Positions 9,622-17,857 of a stretch of DNA of 41,132 nucleotides are shown one piece after another (the first letter of the stretch is position 1; the number at the start of each line of letters is the position of its first letter). The notes below the pieces were generated by a model. It saw only the letters and a list, made by a program, of their open reading frames with translations. It had not been told where the DNA came from and searched no databases. Both the position numbers and the translations under genes were made by a program. The DNA is from Actinomycetota bacterium (GTDB taxonomy: Bacteria; Actinomycetota; Thermoleophilia; RBG-16-64-13): NCBI GenBank assembly GCA_012514635.1, contig JAAYZX010000033.1:1-41132 (forward strand), written 5' to 3'.

Positions 9622-11884
9622 ACAGCCGGAAACCTCGCGCCTGACAAACTCCGCAGCAGACCTCCCCCCGGAACCCCCCTCCGAAATAGACGTTGCAGAC
9701 GAAACGTTCGCAGAGAAGCCTCAAGCCAGTAAACCGCACAACGTGCGGACATGGCTGCGCGCTCACGGAGCCACCGCGCTGGTTTTTGCAGTAATCTACG
9801 TGGTGCTGATCATTGTGTACCAGCCGCACCTGCTCTTCGCCCAGACCACAACCTCCGGCGGCGACATGGGCGCCCATCATTACCCCGCCAAGTACCTCAT
9901 CGAGTACTTGCTGCCTCATCTCAAGGTCACGGGGTGGACGCCTCAATGGTATGCGGGCATGCCCATGCTGACCTTCTACATGCCCCTGCCCTTCCTTATC
10001 ATCGCGTTCTTGAGCTACGTCATCCCTTACAGCGTCGCTTTCAAGCTCACGACCGTACTGGGCGTCTTCCTTCTTCCGCTTGCGGCATATGCCTTCGGCC
10101 GTCTCTTCCGTATTCGACCGCCCTTCCCGCTACTGGCAGCAGGCTTCGCACTCGCGTTCCTCTTCATGAACAGCTACTCCATCTACGGTGCCAATATCCT
10201 GAGCACGCTGGCCGGAGAGTTCGGCTATTCCATTAGTTTCGCTTTGGTATTTATCTTCCTGGGCACTCTGCATCGCGGCCTCGAACGCGGACGCTACGAT
10301 TGGCTTTTCGCCGTAAATGGGCTCATTCTCATGTGCCTGGTACTCTCCCACATCGTTACCACCATCGCGCTGTGCATCATTGCTCCCAGCCTTCTCCTAC
10401 TTCACCGGCGATGGCGGGCCGTGGGTTATATGGCAGCGGTCTTCGTTCTTGGGTTCTGTCTGACGGCTTTCTGGGGGCTGCCGTTTGTCGACAAGATCCA
10501 GTGGGTGGCAAATGTGGACTGGATCCCGCTCAAGCTTTTCAAGGACCTTGTTCCTCCGGAAATACGATTCATCTCCGCGGTGGGTGTTTTGGGAATGGCG
10601 TTCGCCGTCGCGCGCAAGGAGTGGAAGCTCTTTCCGCTCATGTGGACCACAGTAGCTATGATCATCCTGTTCTTCGTGCTTCCCAAGGGAATGCTGTGGA
10701 ACGGCCGCCTGCTCCCTTTTCTGTACTTCTCCCTGCACCTTTGGGCGGCATATGGTGCCACGTGGCTACTCAGACCATTTGCGGTGATAATGCGCGACCT
10801 CCTCTTTTTGAGAGGTAGTACCGCTCGGCGCGTCTACCCTGTGGCAATTGCTATCGGTCTGGGAATCGCCGTGGCGTTTGGCAGCGCCACGGCAGTCGGT
10901 TGGATCAACTGGAACTACTCTGGTTATGAGCGCAAGGCGCCATGGCCGGAGTACCGGGCCACACTGGACTTTCTGCAATCCCTGCCCGCCAACAGCAGGA
11001 TCATGTGGGAGCACTCCTCCACGTTGGACAAGTTTGGGACTCCGCGCATCTTGGAGTTAATACCATATTGGACCGACCAACCTACCATGGAAGGAACCCT
11101 GATGGAGAGTTCCTTCACCGCTCCATATCACTTCATCAACCAAGCCGAGTTGTCACTGCAGCCCAGCCACGCCATCGGTGGGGTCGATTATCCACCTCAA
11201 AACACCACGGACGGGGTCACCCATCTCCAATTCATGAATATCCCATACATGGTCGCCGTGTCACCTGAGGTCACTGATTCCTTGAAATCCGATCCTCGAG
11301 TCGATTTCCTGGCTGAATTCGATGTTATGAGCGTCTTTCGCATTTCCGGGACCAGGGGATACGTGGAGGTCATGCGAAACGAGCCGGTCCGCGTCAAGAC
11401 CAACAACTGGCGCGATACCATTGTTCCTTGGTACAAAGACGTTTCAGCCTTGGACGTGGGCGTGATCTGGGATCGCGGTCAATCCCAGATCCGCAAGTAC
11501 ACGGAGATCTACCCCGACCAAGTCACCGACCTTCCCGTCCAGCCTATCGAGGGCACCGGTCAGGTACTCTACGAGTCGGTAGAAAATGAACGAATCACTT
11601 TCCAGACCACAGCCATCGGTCAACCGCATTGGATCAAGATGTCCTACTTCCCCAACTGGAAGGTAAAGGGCGCCGAAGGGCCATTTATTGTCTCGCCGTC
11701 ATTCATGATGGTCATCCCCACCCAAAACGAAGTCACCCTGTATTACGGTAGCACCGCCTCCGACATCGTAGGGCGGGTGCTGGTCATCGTAGGCTGGTTC
11801 GTGGTTATAGGTGTTCTGTTCCTGGACGGCATCCGACGGACACGGCGGCGGCACTCAAAGACCGGGGCAAATCCCTTGGTCTAG
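9611..11884 (+). CDS. Large polytopic membrane protein, GT-C-like (PTPS-related membrane family)
   Basis: A 757-residue protein. A short cytoplasmic N-terminus is followed by about ten or more hydrophobic segments up to residue about 430, an extracytoplasmic C-terminal domain (about 440-720) and a final helix near 725-745. The first loop has SGGDMGAH and WTPQWYAGMPMLTFYMPLP, recalling GT-C glycosyltransferases in which an acidic loop residue is catalytic; this resembles the '6-pyruvoyl-tetrahydropterin synthase-related' membrane family. It probably uses the lipid-linked sugar made by the neighbouring GT2/GtrA pair (inference). The start is TTG 9611, with GGGAGGA six bases upstream, inside the end of the GT2 gene. 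Confidence 0.75.
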   Translation: MEDRQPETSRLTNSAADLPPEPPSEIDVADETFAEKPQASKPHNVRTWLRAHGATALVFAVIYVVLIIVYQPHLLFAQTTTSGGDMGAHHYPAKYLIEYLLPHLKVTGWTPQWYAGMPMLTFYMPLPFLIIAFLSYVIPYSVAFKLTTVLGVFLLPLAAYAFGRLFRIRPPFPLLAAGFALAFLFMNSYSIYGANILSTLAGEFGYSISFALVFIFLGTLHRGLERGRYDWLFAVNGLILMCLVLSHIVTTIALCIIAPSLLLLHRRWRAVGYMAAVFVLGFCLTAFWGLPFVDKIQWVANVDWIPLKLFKDLVPPEIRFISAVGVLGMAFAVARKEWKLFPLMWTTVAMIILFFVLPKGMLWNGRLLPFLYFSLHLWAAYGATWLLRPFAVIMRDLLFLRGSTARRVYPVAIAIGLGIAVAFGSATAVGWINWNYSGYERKAPWPEYRATLDFLQSLPANSRIMWEHSSTLDKFGTPRILELIPYWTDQPTMEGTLMESSFTAPYHFINQAELSLQPSHAIGGVDYPPQNTTDGVTHLQFMNIPYMVAVSPEVTDSLKSDPRVDFLAEFDVMSVFRISGTRGYVEVMRNEPVRVKTNNWRDTIVPWYKDVSALDVGVIWDRGQSQIRKYTEIYPDQVTDLPVQPIEGTGQVLYESVENERITFQTTAIGQPHWIKMSYFPNWKVKGAEGPFIVSPSFMMVIPTQNEVTLYYGSTASDIVGRVLVIVGWFVVIGVLFLDGIRRTRRRHSKTGANPLV

Positions 11885-12303
11885 GCCCGCATTCCCGACG
11901 GGAGCGCACCGATGAACTCCACCCATACGCGGCGGCGCCGAGGACCATCGAAGTCGGCGAAGAAGATGCTCTGCCACATACCCAACTTCAGATGACCGTC
12001 CACTACGGGAACGGAGAGATCGGCTCCCAGTAAGGCGGCTTTGACATGCGCGTCCGCATTACCTTCACCATGCCGGTAACCGGCGTCACGAGGGACCATG
12101 CGGGCGAGCGCAAAGATGATGTCACGGGCTACATCCGGATCGGCGCCTTCGTTCACCGTTACAGCCGCCGTAGTATGCGGAACGTACACGTGGACCAGCC
12201 CCGAAAACTCGGGGGGGCAGGCCGTCGTCACCGCATTCTGAATCTGGTGGGTGATGTCAACCAAACACTCCCGCGTTGGGCTGTTCACCTGAAACTCAAC
12301 CAT
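11881..12303 (-). CDS. yjbQ: YjbQ/UPF0047 family protein
   Basis: A 140-residue single-domain protein matching the YjbQ/UPF0047 family in full. It has VPHTTAAVTVNEGADPDV, the histidine-bearing YRHGEGNADAHVKAAL and the C-terminal LGMWQSIFFADFDGPRRRRV. Family members show weak thiamine-phosphate synthase activity, but the physiological role is unclear. ATG 12303 has AAGGAG six bases upstream. Its 3' end overlaps the convergent membrane-protein gene by four bases. Confidence 0.92.
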   Translation of the reverse strand: MVEFQVNSPTRECLVDITHQIQNAVTTACPPEFSGLVHVYVPHTTAAVTVNEGADPDVARDIIFALARMVPRDAGYRHGEGNADAHVKAALLGADLSVPVVDGHLKLGMWQSIFFADFDGPRRRRVWVEFIGALPSGMRA

Positions 12304-12374
12304 GGCCGGCTCCTTATGGTGTTATGAGAAGCGCTCTTCCGAAGCGGGCGATGCGGGCATACAGAAGCCAAAAG

Positions 12375-12447
12375 TGGAGGTAAGGGGACTCGAACCCCTG
12401 GCCTTCGCGATGCGAACGCGACGCTCTCCCAGCTGAGCTATACCCCC
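12375..12447 (-). tRNA. tRNA-Ala (anticodon CGC)
   Basis: A 73-nt cloverleaf on the minus strand. The acceptor stem is GGGGGTA/TACCTCC (one G-U pair), the D-arm is GCTC...GAGC, the anticodon stem is TCGCG/CGCGA with loop TTCGCAT (anticodon CGC, reading GCG), and the T-arm is AGGGG-TTCGAGT-CCCCT. Discriminator is A; CCA is not encoded. Confidence 0.96.
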
Positions 12448-12559
12448 ACGCGGTGGGTTGGAGAGTCATTTATAGCCCAGAAACCACCACACTGCAAGCC
12501 ACACCCTACACCTCGAAGCTCCCTTGAAGCCCATCAGACCGCTACGAAACGCCGCCCAT

Positions 12560-13351
12560 TTATTCCGAGTTTTTCGTCACGATACCGGACTCTTGAATCT
12601 GCCTTCCTATCTTCAGGAATGGCTCCAGCAGATCGATGGGAACAGGGAAGATAGTGGTGGAGTTCTTCTCAGCCGCTACCTCCACCAGTGTCTGCAGGTA
12701 GCGCAGCTGGAGCGCAGTTGGCGTGCGACCCAGCACTTCGGCCGCCATGGACAGCTTCTCTGAAGCCTGGAACTCGCCTTCGGCTGCGATAACCTTGGCC
12801 CGCCGCTCCCGTTCAGCCTCGGCCTGACGGGCCATGGCCCGCTGCATGCCCTGTGGGATCTCCACGTCTTTGACCTCGACGATGCTGACTTTTATTCCCC
12901 AGGGGTCGGTCTGCTCATCTATGATCTCCTGTAGTCGTTGGTTGAGCTTGTCGCGCTCTGTGAGCAGGTGGTCCAAGTCGGCCTGACCCAGCACGCTGCG
13001 CAACGTGGTCTGCGCAATCTGGGAGGTGGCGATCATATAATTCTGGACTTGAACGACTGCGGCATTCGGGTCTACCACACGGAAATACACCACGGCGTTC
13101 ACTTTGACGGGCACATTGTCCTTAGTGATCACTTCCTGCGGTGGCACATCGAGCGTGACCGTGCGCAGATCTACGCGCATGATACGGTCGATAATGGGGA
13201 TGACAAAGAATAAACCCGGTCCCTTAGGGCCTCGCAACCGCCCCAACCGGAAGAGAACGGCCCTCTGGTATTCAGGCACAACTTTGATGGCGGCCGAGAA
13301 CACGATGAGCAGAAAAATAACTACTATAAAGATTACGATGGCCTGAATCAT
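12560..13351 (-). CDS. Slipin (stomatin/prohibitin SPFH-domain protein)
   Basis: A 263-residue SPFH protein. An N-terminal membrane segment (about 3-22) is followed by the stomatin signature ([23 protein letters not shown]), the SPFH core ([24 protein letters not shown]) and a charged Ala/Glu-rich coiled coil (about 180-215) for oligomerisation. It lies 12 bases after nfeD. NfeD proteins typically pair with slipins in lipid-raft-like membrane assemblies. ATG 13351 has GGAGG seven bases upstream. Confidence 0.95.
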   Translation of the reverse strand: MIQAIVIFIVVIFLLIVFSAAIKVVPEYQRAVLFRLGRLRGPKGPGLFFVIPIIDRIMRVDLRTVTLDVPPQEVITKDNVPVKVNAVVYFRVVDPNAAVVQVQNYMIATSQIAQTTLRSVLGQADLDHLLTERDKLNQRLQEIIDEQTDPWGIKVSIVEVKDVEIPQGMQRAMARQAEAERERRAKVIAAEGEFQASEKLSMAAEVLGRTPTALQLRYLQTLVEVAAEKNSTTIFPVPIDLLEPFLKIGRQIQESGIVTKNSE

Positions 13352-13363
13352 TGTGCCGCCTCC

Positions 13364-14743
13364 CTAGTTGTGCTCCCTCCGTACCCGGAGGTTCAGACCT
13401 TCCAAACCAACCACCACCACTATCTCGCCCACTTCAGCAGGCTCCGGAGAAGAAACGCCCAGACCTTCCGTGGCAACCTCACGTGTATCCATGATGAGCG
13501 TTGCCTTCCACAGCTCTCCGCTCAGTTTCACCACTCCCACCGGCTGCAGCCTACGCACCACAACCGCCCGAGAGCCAACGATCAGTTCTTTTCCTGTCTG
13601 CGGTTGAGCCCTCCGCGCACGCACAACCGCGGTCATGGCGAATAAGAAGAAGGCCAGCGTACAGACTGCCACCGTGCCCAACACCCACCAGCTAACTCTC
13701 AAGAAGTCAGGCACATCGAACAGCAGCAATCCCCCAAATACCAACGCGACAGTGCCCCCTACAGCCAGCAATCCATAACTCTGCACGAACACTTCAGCTA
13801 TGAATAACCCAATCGCCAGCGCCATAAGGGCCAGCCCCAGATAGTTCACCGGGAGGATCTGCAGACTGTAAAGCCCCAGCAACATACAGAGCCCCCCCAA
13901 GACACCACTCACTCCCAGACCCGGCGTCTGCAGCTCGAAGATGATGCCGTAAATCCCAATAGTGAGCAGGATGAACGCTATCTCCGGATTCGCGAGCACA
14001 TGGAGTAGCTGCTCCCACCAGCTCATTCCAACTTCCACTACTTCGGCGCCGGCGGTATCAAGCTCCAAACCTTTGGCTTTGGTAGTAAATCCGTCGAGCT
14101 GCATCAGCAGCGCTGCTCGGTCAGAAGCCACAAAGTCAATCACGTTCTGGGAGAGTGCGTCTTCGGCCGTGAGGGAGACCGATTCTCGGACCGCCTGCTC
14201 CGCCCAATCGGCATTGCGACCGCTCCCCTGTGCGAGTCCGCGAATGTACGCCGCAGCATCATTGACCACTTTCTTTTTCATCTCCTCGTCCATCTCACCG
14301 CTGAGCGAGACAGGCTGAGCAGCTCCCAGGTTTGTCTTGGGCGCCATAGCGGCAACGTCGGCTCCCATCATGATGTACACCCCCGCCGAGGCCGACCTGG
14401 CTCCATCCGGCCACACATAGATGACCACCGGAATTGGAGCCGCCAGTTCTCCCTGGATGATCTGGCGCATGGAACTGTCCAACCCACCGGGTGTATCGAG
14501 CTCGATGATGAGGGCTGCCGCCTCCGCTTCGGCGGCACGGATCATGGTCTTGGTGAGAAAAGTGGCCAGAGGGGGATCAATGACTCCATCCACTCGAGTC
14601 ACCCAAACCTGGGCGGTACGCTCACCTGTCTCCGCAGTGGCCAAAGAGAGATCTATCCACTCACTCCCGCTCCCGGCCATCGCCATCAAAGCCAAAAGGC
14701 CTACTGCCACAAGCAGTGTGATTGTGACATAACGGCGTTTCAT
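13364..14743 (-). CDS. NfeD-family membrane serine protease (long form)
   Basis: About 459 residues: a signal peptide (1-22), a ClpP/SDH-like serine protease domain (about 40-230; candidate catalytic Ser in ARSASAGVYI and Lys in the following MKKKVVND helix), four to five membrane segments (about 245-380), then a C-terminal OB-fold NfeD domain (about 395-459). Long NfeD proteins cleave the C-terminus of partner slipins; the slipin gene follows directly. ATG 14743 lies one base after the stop of the upstream GNAT-like gene (TAACATG), so translation is probably coupled. An upstream in-frame start at 14770 would lose the signal peptide's position and is less likely. Confidence 0.93.
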   Translation of the reverse strand: MKRRYVTITLLVAVGLLALMAMAGSGSEWIDLSLATAETGERTAQVWVTRVDGVIDPPLATFLTKTMIRAAEAEAAALIIELDTPGGLDSSMRQIIQGELAAPIPVVIYVWPDGARSASAGVYIMMGADVAAMAPKTNLGAAQPVSLSGEMDEEMKKKVVNDAAAYIRGLAQGSGRNADWAEQAVRESVSLTAEDALSQNVIDFVASDRAALLMQLDGFTTKAKGLELDTAGAEVVEVGMSWWEQLLHVLANPEIAFILLTIGIYGIIFELQTPGLGVSGVLGGLCMLLGLYSLQILPVNYLGLALMALAIGLFIAEVFVQSYGLLAVGGTVALVFGGLLLFDVPDFLRVSWWVLGTVAVCTLAFFLFAMTAVVRARRAQPQTGKELIVGSRAVVVRRLQPVGVVKLSGELWKATLIMDTREVATEGLGVSSPEPAEVGEIVVVVGLEGLNLRVRREHN

Positions 14744-14744
14744 G

Positions 14745-15344
14745 TTAGACGGGGGTAAGAGTGGGAGCATCGTGGCGCATCCATCTCCAGACCCAGAGCA
14801 GGTCCGATATCATGGGCAGAAGACCGCGCAGATCGCAGCGCAAAACCCTTAACCTTCCCGCCCGGCCGACCGGCTGGAACCCGTTTGCCAGCAGAAATTC
14901 CAGACCAAATACATTGCCGGCTCCATAGGTGCGCGCGGACCCCATCGCACGGGCAAACGCCAACACTTCGGCGGTGCCCCGCTGGTGCAAAGAAGAAAGC
15001 GCCCGGTGGAGCAAGGGTCGGGCTTCTTCGAAGGGACGCCCTTTTTTCAGGCGTAGACAGAACATCAGAGCCGAATCCGGTGATGGAACCTCCGGCAGCA
15101 GATGCAAAGCCCTTGATAAGGATCGCACAGGGGCGAACTGGATCGTGCCGAGGGTGTCACTCCCTTGGACCGCCGCCATTCCACAACTCCCCCACTTCCG
15201 AGACACGCGTTCCAACCAGTCAGACTTCAGTGCTCCGCCCTCCGTGGTCGGCAGGTTGTGCACCCTCTGCCACCAGAGGCATTCCCGACACAGCGGCGGC
15301 AATAGGGACTCCGAAGCCGGCACTATCTCTACGAAGGTAATCAT
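14745..15344 (-). CDS. GNAT-like acetyltransferase domain protein
   Basis: A 199-residue protein opening with a CRECLWWQ motif, seen in a group of actinobacterial GNAT-fold proteins. A central part (about 50-140) is consistent with a degenerate acetyltransferase fold, and VFGLEFLLANGFQPV resembles the late GNAT helix and strand. The acetyl-CoA loop is not clearly recognisable, so activity is uncertain. Its ATG overlaps the metallophosphoesterase stop in ATGA (15341-15344), and its stop lies one base before the nfeD start, so the three are one transcription unit. Confidence 0.5.
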   Translation of the reverse strand: MITFVEIVPASESLLPPLCRECLWWQRVHNLPTTEGGALKSDWLERVSRKWGSCGMAAVQGSDTLGTIQFAPVRSLSRALHLLPEVPSPDSALMFCLRLKKGRPFEEARPLLHRALSSLHQRGTAEVLAFARAMGSARTYGAGNVFGLEFLLANGFQPVGRAGRLRVLRCDLRGLLPMISDLLWVWRWMRHDAPTLTPV

Positions 15345-16198
15345 TGACCACCATCTAAGGCCACCAGACGGAACAGAGCGGCTTCGGGTCTACAACAGAG
15401 CCGAAAGGGAAGAAACGTGCAGCCGACCCCACGGGAGATCACCACCAGACTGTCTCTCATGATGTGCGCACCTTCGGTGTACGGTACGGCGTCGCGATGA
15501 AGGCCCACCAGCCCCCAGGGAGTAGGAAACCGGATCTGTCCTCCATGCGTGTGCCCCGCAAAGACAAGAGGGAACTTCTTGAGCAGCGGATCTCTCTCGC
15601 TGGGGGGGCGATGTGTGATGAGGACAGGGAACCCCCTATTGCCCACAGAAGCGTCGTTGATCAAACCGTACCCTCTGGTGATGTAATCCGCGCCGCACAA
15701 CACAAGGGTGGCGTCTCTATCCGGAACCTCAAGGACCACACATTTATCGCGCAGACAGGTCACACCTGCCGGCGTTCTATCAGGGTAGCGCCGGCGCATG
15801 CAGCTGAAAGGATTCTTGCTCAGCCCATACTCATGGTTGCCGGACACGGCAAACATGCCCAGACGGGGGCGCAGCTGCGAGAGCAGGCGTGCACACACGT
15901 CGAACCCCAGACCACCATCTATGATGTCTCCCGTCAGGAAGACCAGATCCGGTCTCCTGGGACCCGCCCACCGCACCACCTTCCTGAGCGTCCAGAGATT
16001 CAGTCCCGGCTGCGCGGCGTGCACATCGGAGATATGAAGCACAGTCAGGCCGGAAAGCTCCAACGGCAGCCCGGGCACAAGGAGATCCTCCTCGCGCAGG
16101 TCAATCCACTGCGACTCAAAGAGCATGTAGGCCGCCGCGGCGACAACAGCGACGACAGCCGCCTTTGCGCCCCGCTCAATCATGGATGGTGCCGGCAC
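15341..16198 (-). CDS. Membrane-anchored metallophosphoesterase (YkuE/YaeI type)
   Basis: A 285-residue protein with an N-terminal membrane segment (about 10-27) and a calcineurin-like phosphoesterase domain. All dimetal motifs are visible in order: ISDVHA, LTGDIIDGG, SGNHEY, a later histidine in THRPP, and FAGHTHGGQIR. Related YkuE/LpxG-like proteins act on phospholipids or lipid-linked substrates at the membrane. GTG 16198 has AGGAG about nine bases upstream; ATG 16183 is an alternative. It is the first gene of the run leading to nfeD and slipin. Confidence 0.9.
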   Translation of the reverse strand: MPAPSMIERGAKAAVVAVVAAAAYMLFESQWIDLREEDLLVPGLPLELSGLTVLHISDVHAAQPGLNLWTLRKVVRWAGPRRPDLVFLTGDIIDGGLGFDVCARLLSQLRPRLGMFAVSGNHEYGLSKNPFSCMRRRYPDRTPAGVTCLRDKCVVLEVPDRDATLVLCGADYITRGYGLINDASVGNRGFPVLITHRPPSERDPLLKKFPLVFAGHTHGGQIRFPTPWGLVGLHRDAVPYTEGAHIMRDSLVVISRGVGCTFLPFRLCCRPEAALFRLVALDGGQ

Positions 16199-16411
16199 TA
16201 CACATTACTCCTACCCCCACCCGCCCGCGTCACCGCAACCGCACAGATCCCCCCGCACAGTGCGGTCTGTTCGGCTCCATCGAAGGGCAATACGAAACGT
16301 CTCATCACTGTTTAGTATACCGGCGTCCGGCCTCGCTCTGTTCGACAGGGTATCCTTTGATTTGTTATGTCATGCCACTCCCAGAAACCTTTCAGCTCCA
16401 CAGCTCTTATA

Positions 16412-16966
16412 ATGTCCCGGGCTTTTCAGCCCATCCTGGTGTCCACCGCCCTACTCCTGATCGTCTCGCTACTTAGCTCCGGCACCGTCTACTACCGGCT
16501 CTCTTGGTTTGCAGTCACCGCAGTGGTGGCTACCGGATTTCCCCTGCTTTTCATATTGTTGGGCATACGTGTCGGCAAAGCCGAGAGTCTTGATTTACGC
16601 CATCGTCTCCAGCGACCTCTGCCGCTGGTTGTGACGTTGGCCTGCTCAGGAGCGGCGGCACTGCTCGTGCGATTGGCGCACGGTCCCTGGGAGTTGGGAG
16701 TAGCCCTCTTGGCCGGTCTCGTCCCTGGTGTTCTTCTGACCGCAATCACTCTATGGTGGAAGATCAGCTTTCATACGGCCACCATCGCCGGTGCAACTGT
16801 TGTGCTGTGGTGGTTGTTGAGCTGGTGGGCGCTCCCGGGCGTGCTTGTCTGCGCCGCCGTCGGTTTTTCCCGCGTAAAATTGGACCGACATACCCCCGCA
16901 CAGGCGGCAGCCGGAGCATTGGTGGGAGCCGCGGGAAGTCTGCTGGTGGTGCTCTCCGCCTCATAA
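16412..16966 (+). CDS. PAP2-superfamily integral membrane protein
   Basis: About 184 residues, nearly all hydrophobic helices. Two PAP2-like motifs are recognisable: KISFHTA, in the place of PSGH with its histidine, and SRVKLDRHTPAQ, matching SRx5H. The Asp expected three residues after that His is Gln, which from memory is common in one PAP2 subfamily. The K-x-R-P motif may be RLQRP. It probably acts on an isoprenoid or lipid phosphate. The start is uncertain: ATG 16412 has no Shine-Dalgarno, and ATG 16367 would add 15 residues. Confidence 0.65.
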   Translation: MSRAFQPILVSTALLLIVSLLSSGTVYYRLSWFAVTAVVATGFPLLFILLGIRVGKAESLDLRHRLQRPLPLVVTLACSGAAALLVRLAHGPWELGVALLAGLVPGVLLTAITLWWKISFHTATIAGATVVLWWLLSWWALPGVLVCAAVGFSRVKLDRHTPAQAAAGALVGAAGSLLVVLSAS

Positions 16967-17023
16967 GAACAACCGCCGTCCGCCCTGTGATCCGTGTGTA
17001 GTCCGAGCGGTCATTGGGCATAT

Positions 17024-17068
17024 GTTGCGGCAGCATAGGAAACGGCAACCCTCGGGCTCGCCGAAGGG
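17024..17068 (+). promoter_or_regulatory. Possible structured leader of the glutaredoxin-FTR operon
   Basis: Two adjacent stem-loops precede the Shine-Dalgarno: GTTGC (17024-17028) with GCAAC (17045-17049), and CCCTCGG (17049-17055) with CCGAAGGG (17061-17068, one bulge). They share one base, so they may be alternative. No known riboswitch consensus is recognised. Confidence 0.25.
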
Positions 17069-17088
17069 GCCGAAGAAAGGAGTCATCC

Positions 17089-17352
17089 GTGGCCGACGAA
17101 CCCAAGGTCTATCTCTACGCGCTCAGCACATGTGGCCATTGCCGCCATGCCCGCGAGTTTCTCGACAGCAACAATGTGGCCTACGACTACGTATATGTGG
17201 ACCGCGTGTCGCCGGAAGAGCAGGACCAAATCCTGGAAGATACCAAGGAACTCAACCCGCGGCGCGCGTTCCCCTGCCTCGTGATCGATGATGGTGCCAA
17301 GGTCATCGTGGGCTTCAAGGAGGACGAATACAAGGAGGCGCTTGGCTTGTGA
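17089..17352 (+). CDS. Glutaredoxin-like protein
   Basis: An 87-residue thioredoxin-fold protein with the CxxC active site CGHC at residues 15-18, followed by a typical glutaredoxin helix (AREFLDSNNVAYDYVYVD) and a cis-proline-like RAFPCLVID segment. It is predicted to be a cytoplasmic thiol-disulfide carrier. GTG 17089 has AAAGGAG six bases upstream. Its stop overlaps the FTR start in GTGA (17349-17352), so it is probably the direct electron acceptor of that reductase, in the role thioredoxin has in plastids (inference). Confidence 0.88.
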   Translation: MADEPKVYLYALSTCGHCRHAREFLDSNNVAYDYVYVDRVSPEEQDQILEDTKELNPRRAFPCLVIDDGAKVIVGFKEDEYKEALGL

Positions 17353-17690
17353 GTGGACTTACTGTCGAAGAATACTACGAGCGGCTGAAAGCCATCCAAG
17401 AACCCAAGGGTTACTATTTCAATATCGACCAGAAGGTTACTTTTGAACTGTTGGAAGGGCTGCTGGTCAATAGAGAGCGCTATGGCTACATGTGTTGTCC
17501 CTGCCGGCTGGCGTCCGGCGACCGCAACCTCGACAAAGATATCATCTGCCCATGCATCTACCGCGAGGCCGACGTCGCTGAGTACGGCGCCTGCTACTGA
17601 GAGCTGTATGTCTCCCAGGACTGGAACGAAGGCAAAATTCCGCACGTAGTGGTGCCGGAACGGCGCCCATTGGAAAAAATGCCGTATTAG
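17349..17690 (+). CDS. Ferredoxin:thioredoxin reductase catalytic subunit, predicted selenoprotein
   Basis: FTR beta passes electrons from ferredoxin through a [4Fe-4S] cluster to a redox-active pair and on to a thioredoxin-type protein. The cysteine motifs are CPC (50-52), CPC (67-69) and Cys82-Tyr83-X84, where X is an in-frame TGA (17598-17600) in place of the family's last cysteine. The frame continues with 29 codons in family style (ELYVSQDW onward) to TAG at 17688, giving 113 residues, the normal size. In the cyanobacterial enzyme the cysteine equivalent to residue 84 (Cys87) forms the catalytic disulfide with the equivalent of Cys52 (Cys57). Sec would give a selenenylsulfide there. Stopping at TGA would leave a 83-residue protein without the active pair. 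The GTG start is coupled to the glutaredoxin gene. Confidence 0.88.
17598..17624 (+). other. In-frame UGA (Sec) and candidate bacterial SECIS in FTR
   Basis: The UGA at 17598-17600 is followed 14 bases later by CCA (17615-17617), loop GGAC (17618-17621) and UGG (17622-17624). A U-A pair is possible below a mismatch. The apical GG starts 17 bases after UGA, within the range expected for bacterial SECIS loops. The stem is short, so folding is only moderately supported. Confidence 0.6.
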
Positions 17691-17705
17691 TCCCTGGTGA
17701 GAACA

Positions 17706-17766
17706 GGCCGGCGGTGCGCCGGCCGGAAGAGGGATGGTGGCGGGCCCGCACGGGCCCGCCACCATC
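17706..17766 (+). terminator. Double hairpin after the FTR gene
   Basis: Two consecutive stem-loops follow the FTR stop. GGCCGGCG-GTG-CGCCGGCC lies at 17706-17724. A perfect inverted repeat with 16-bp arms lies at 17733-17748 and 17751-17766 around CA. No U-run follows, so these would be U-less G+C-rich terminators, placed before thrC. Confidence 0.65.
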
Positions 17767-17857
17767 GCCACATCCCTAGCTGTCCTTATCACTACCCAAG
17801 AAACCATTGTGGCCTCCTGCCTTCCCACCGCTTCCCGCGACTGATACCATCGCGCCC

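Noticed and set aside
16408-16413. TATAAT as the -10 element of the PAP2-like gene
   Set aside because: It overlaps the chosen ATG, so transcription would start inside the gene, and no -35 element is at the right distance.
17024-17088. Known riboswitch before the glutaredoxin gene
   Set aside because: The sequence matches none of the cobalamin, glycine, SAM, fluoride or c-di-GMP consensus cores; only local stems are supported.
17349-17600. FTR gene ending at TGA 17598 as a normal short protein or a nonsense pseudogene
   Set aside because: The TGA falls exactly at a catalytic cysteine, the next 29 codons fit the family, and a second gene in the window shows the same pattern.
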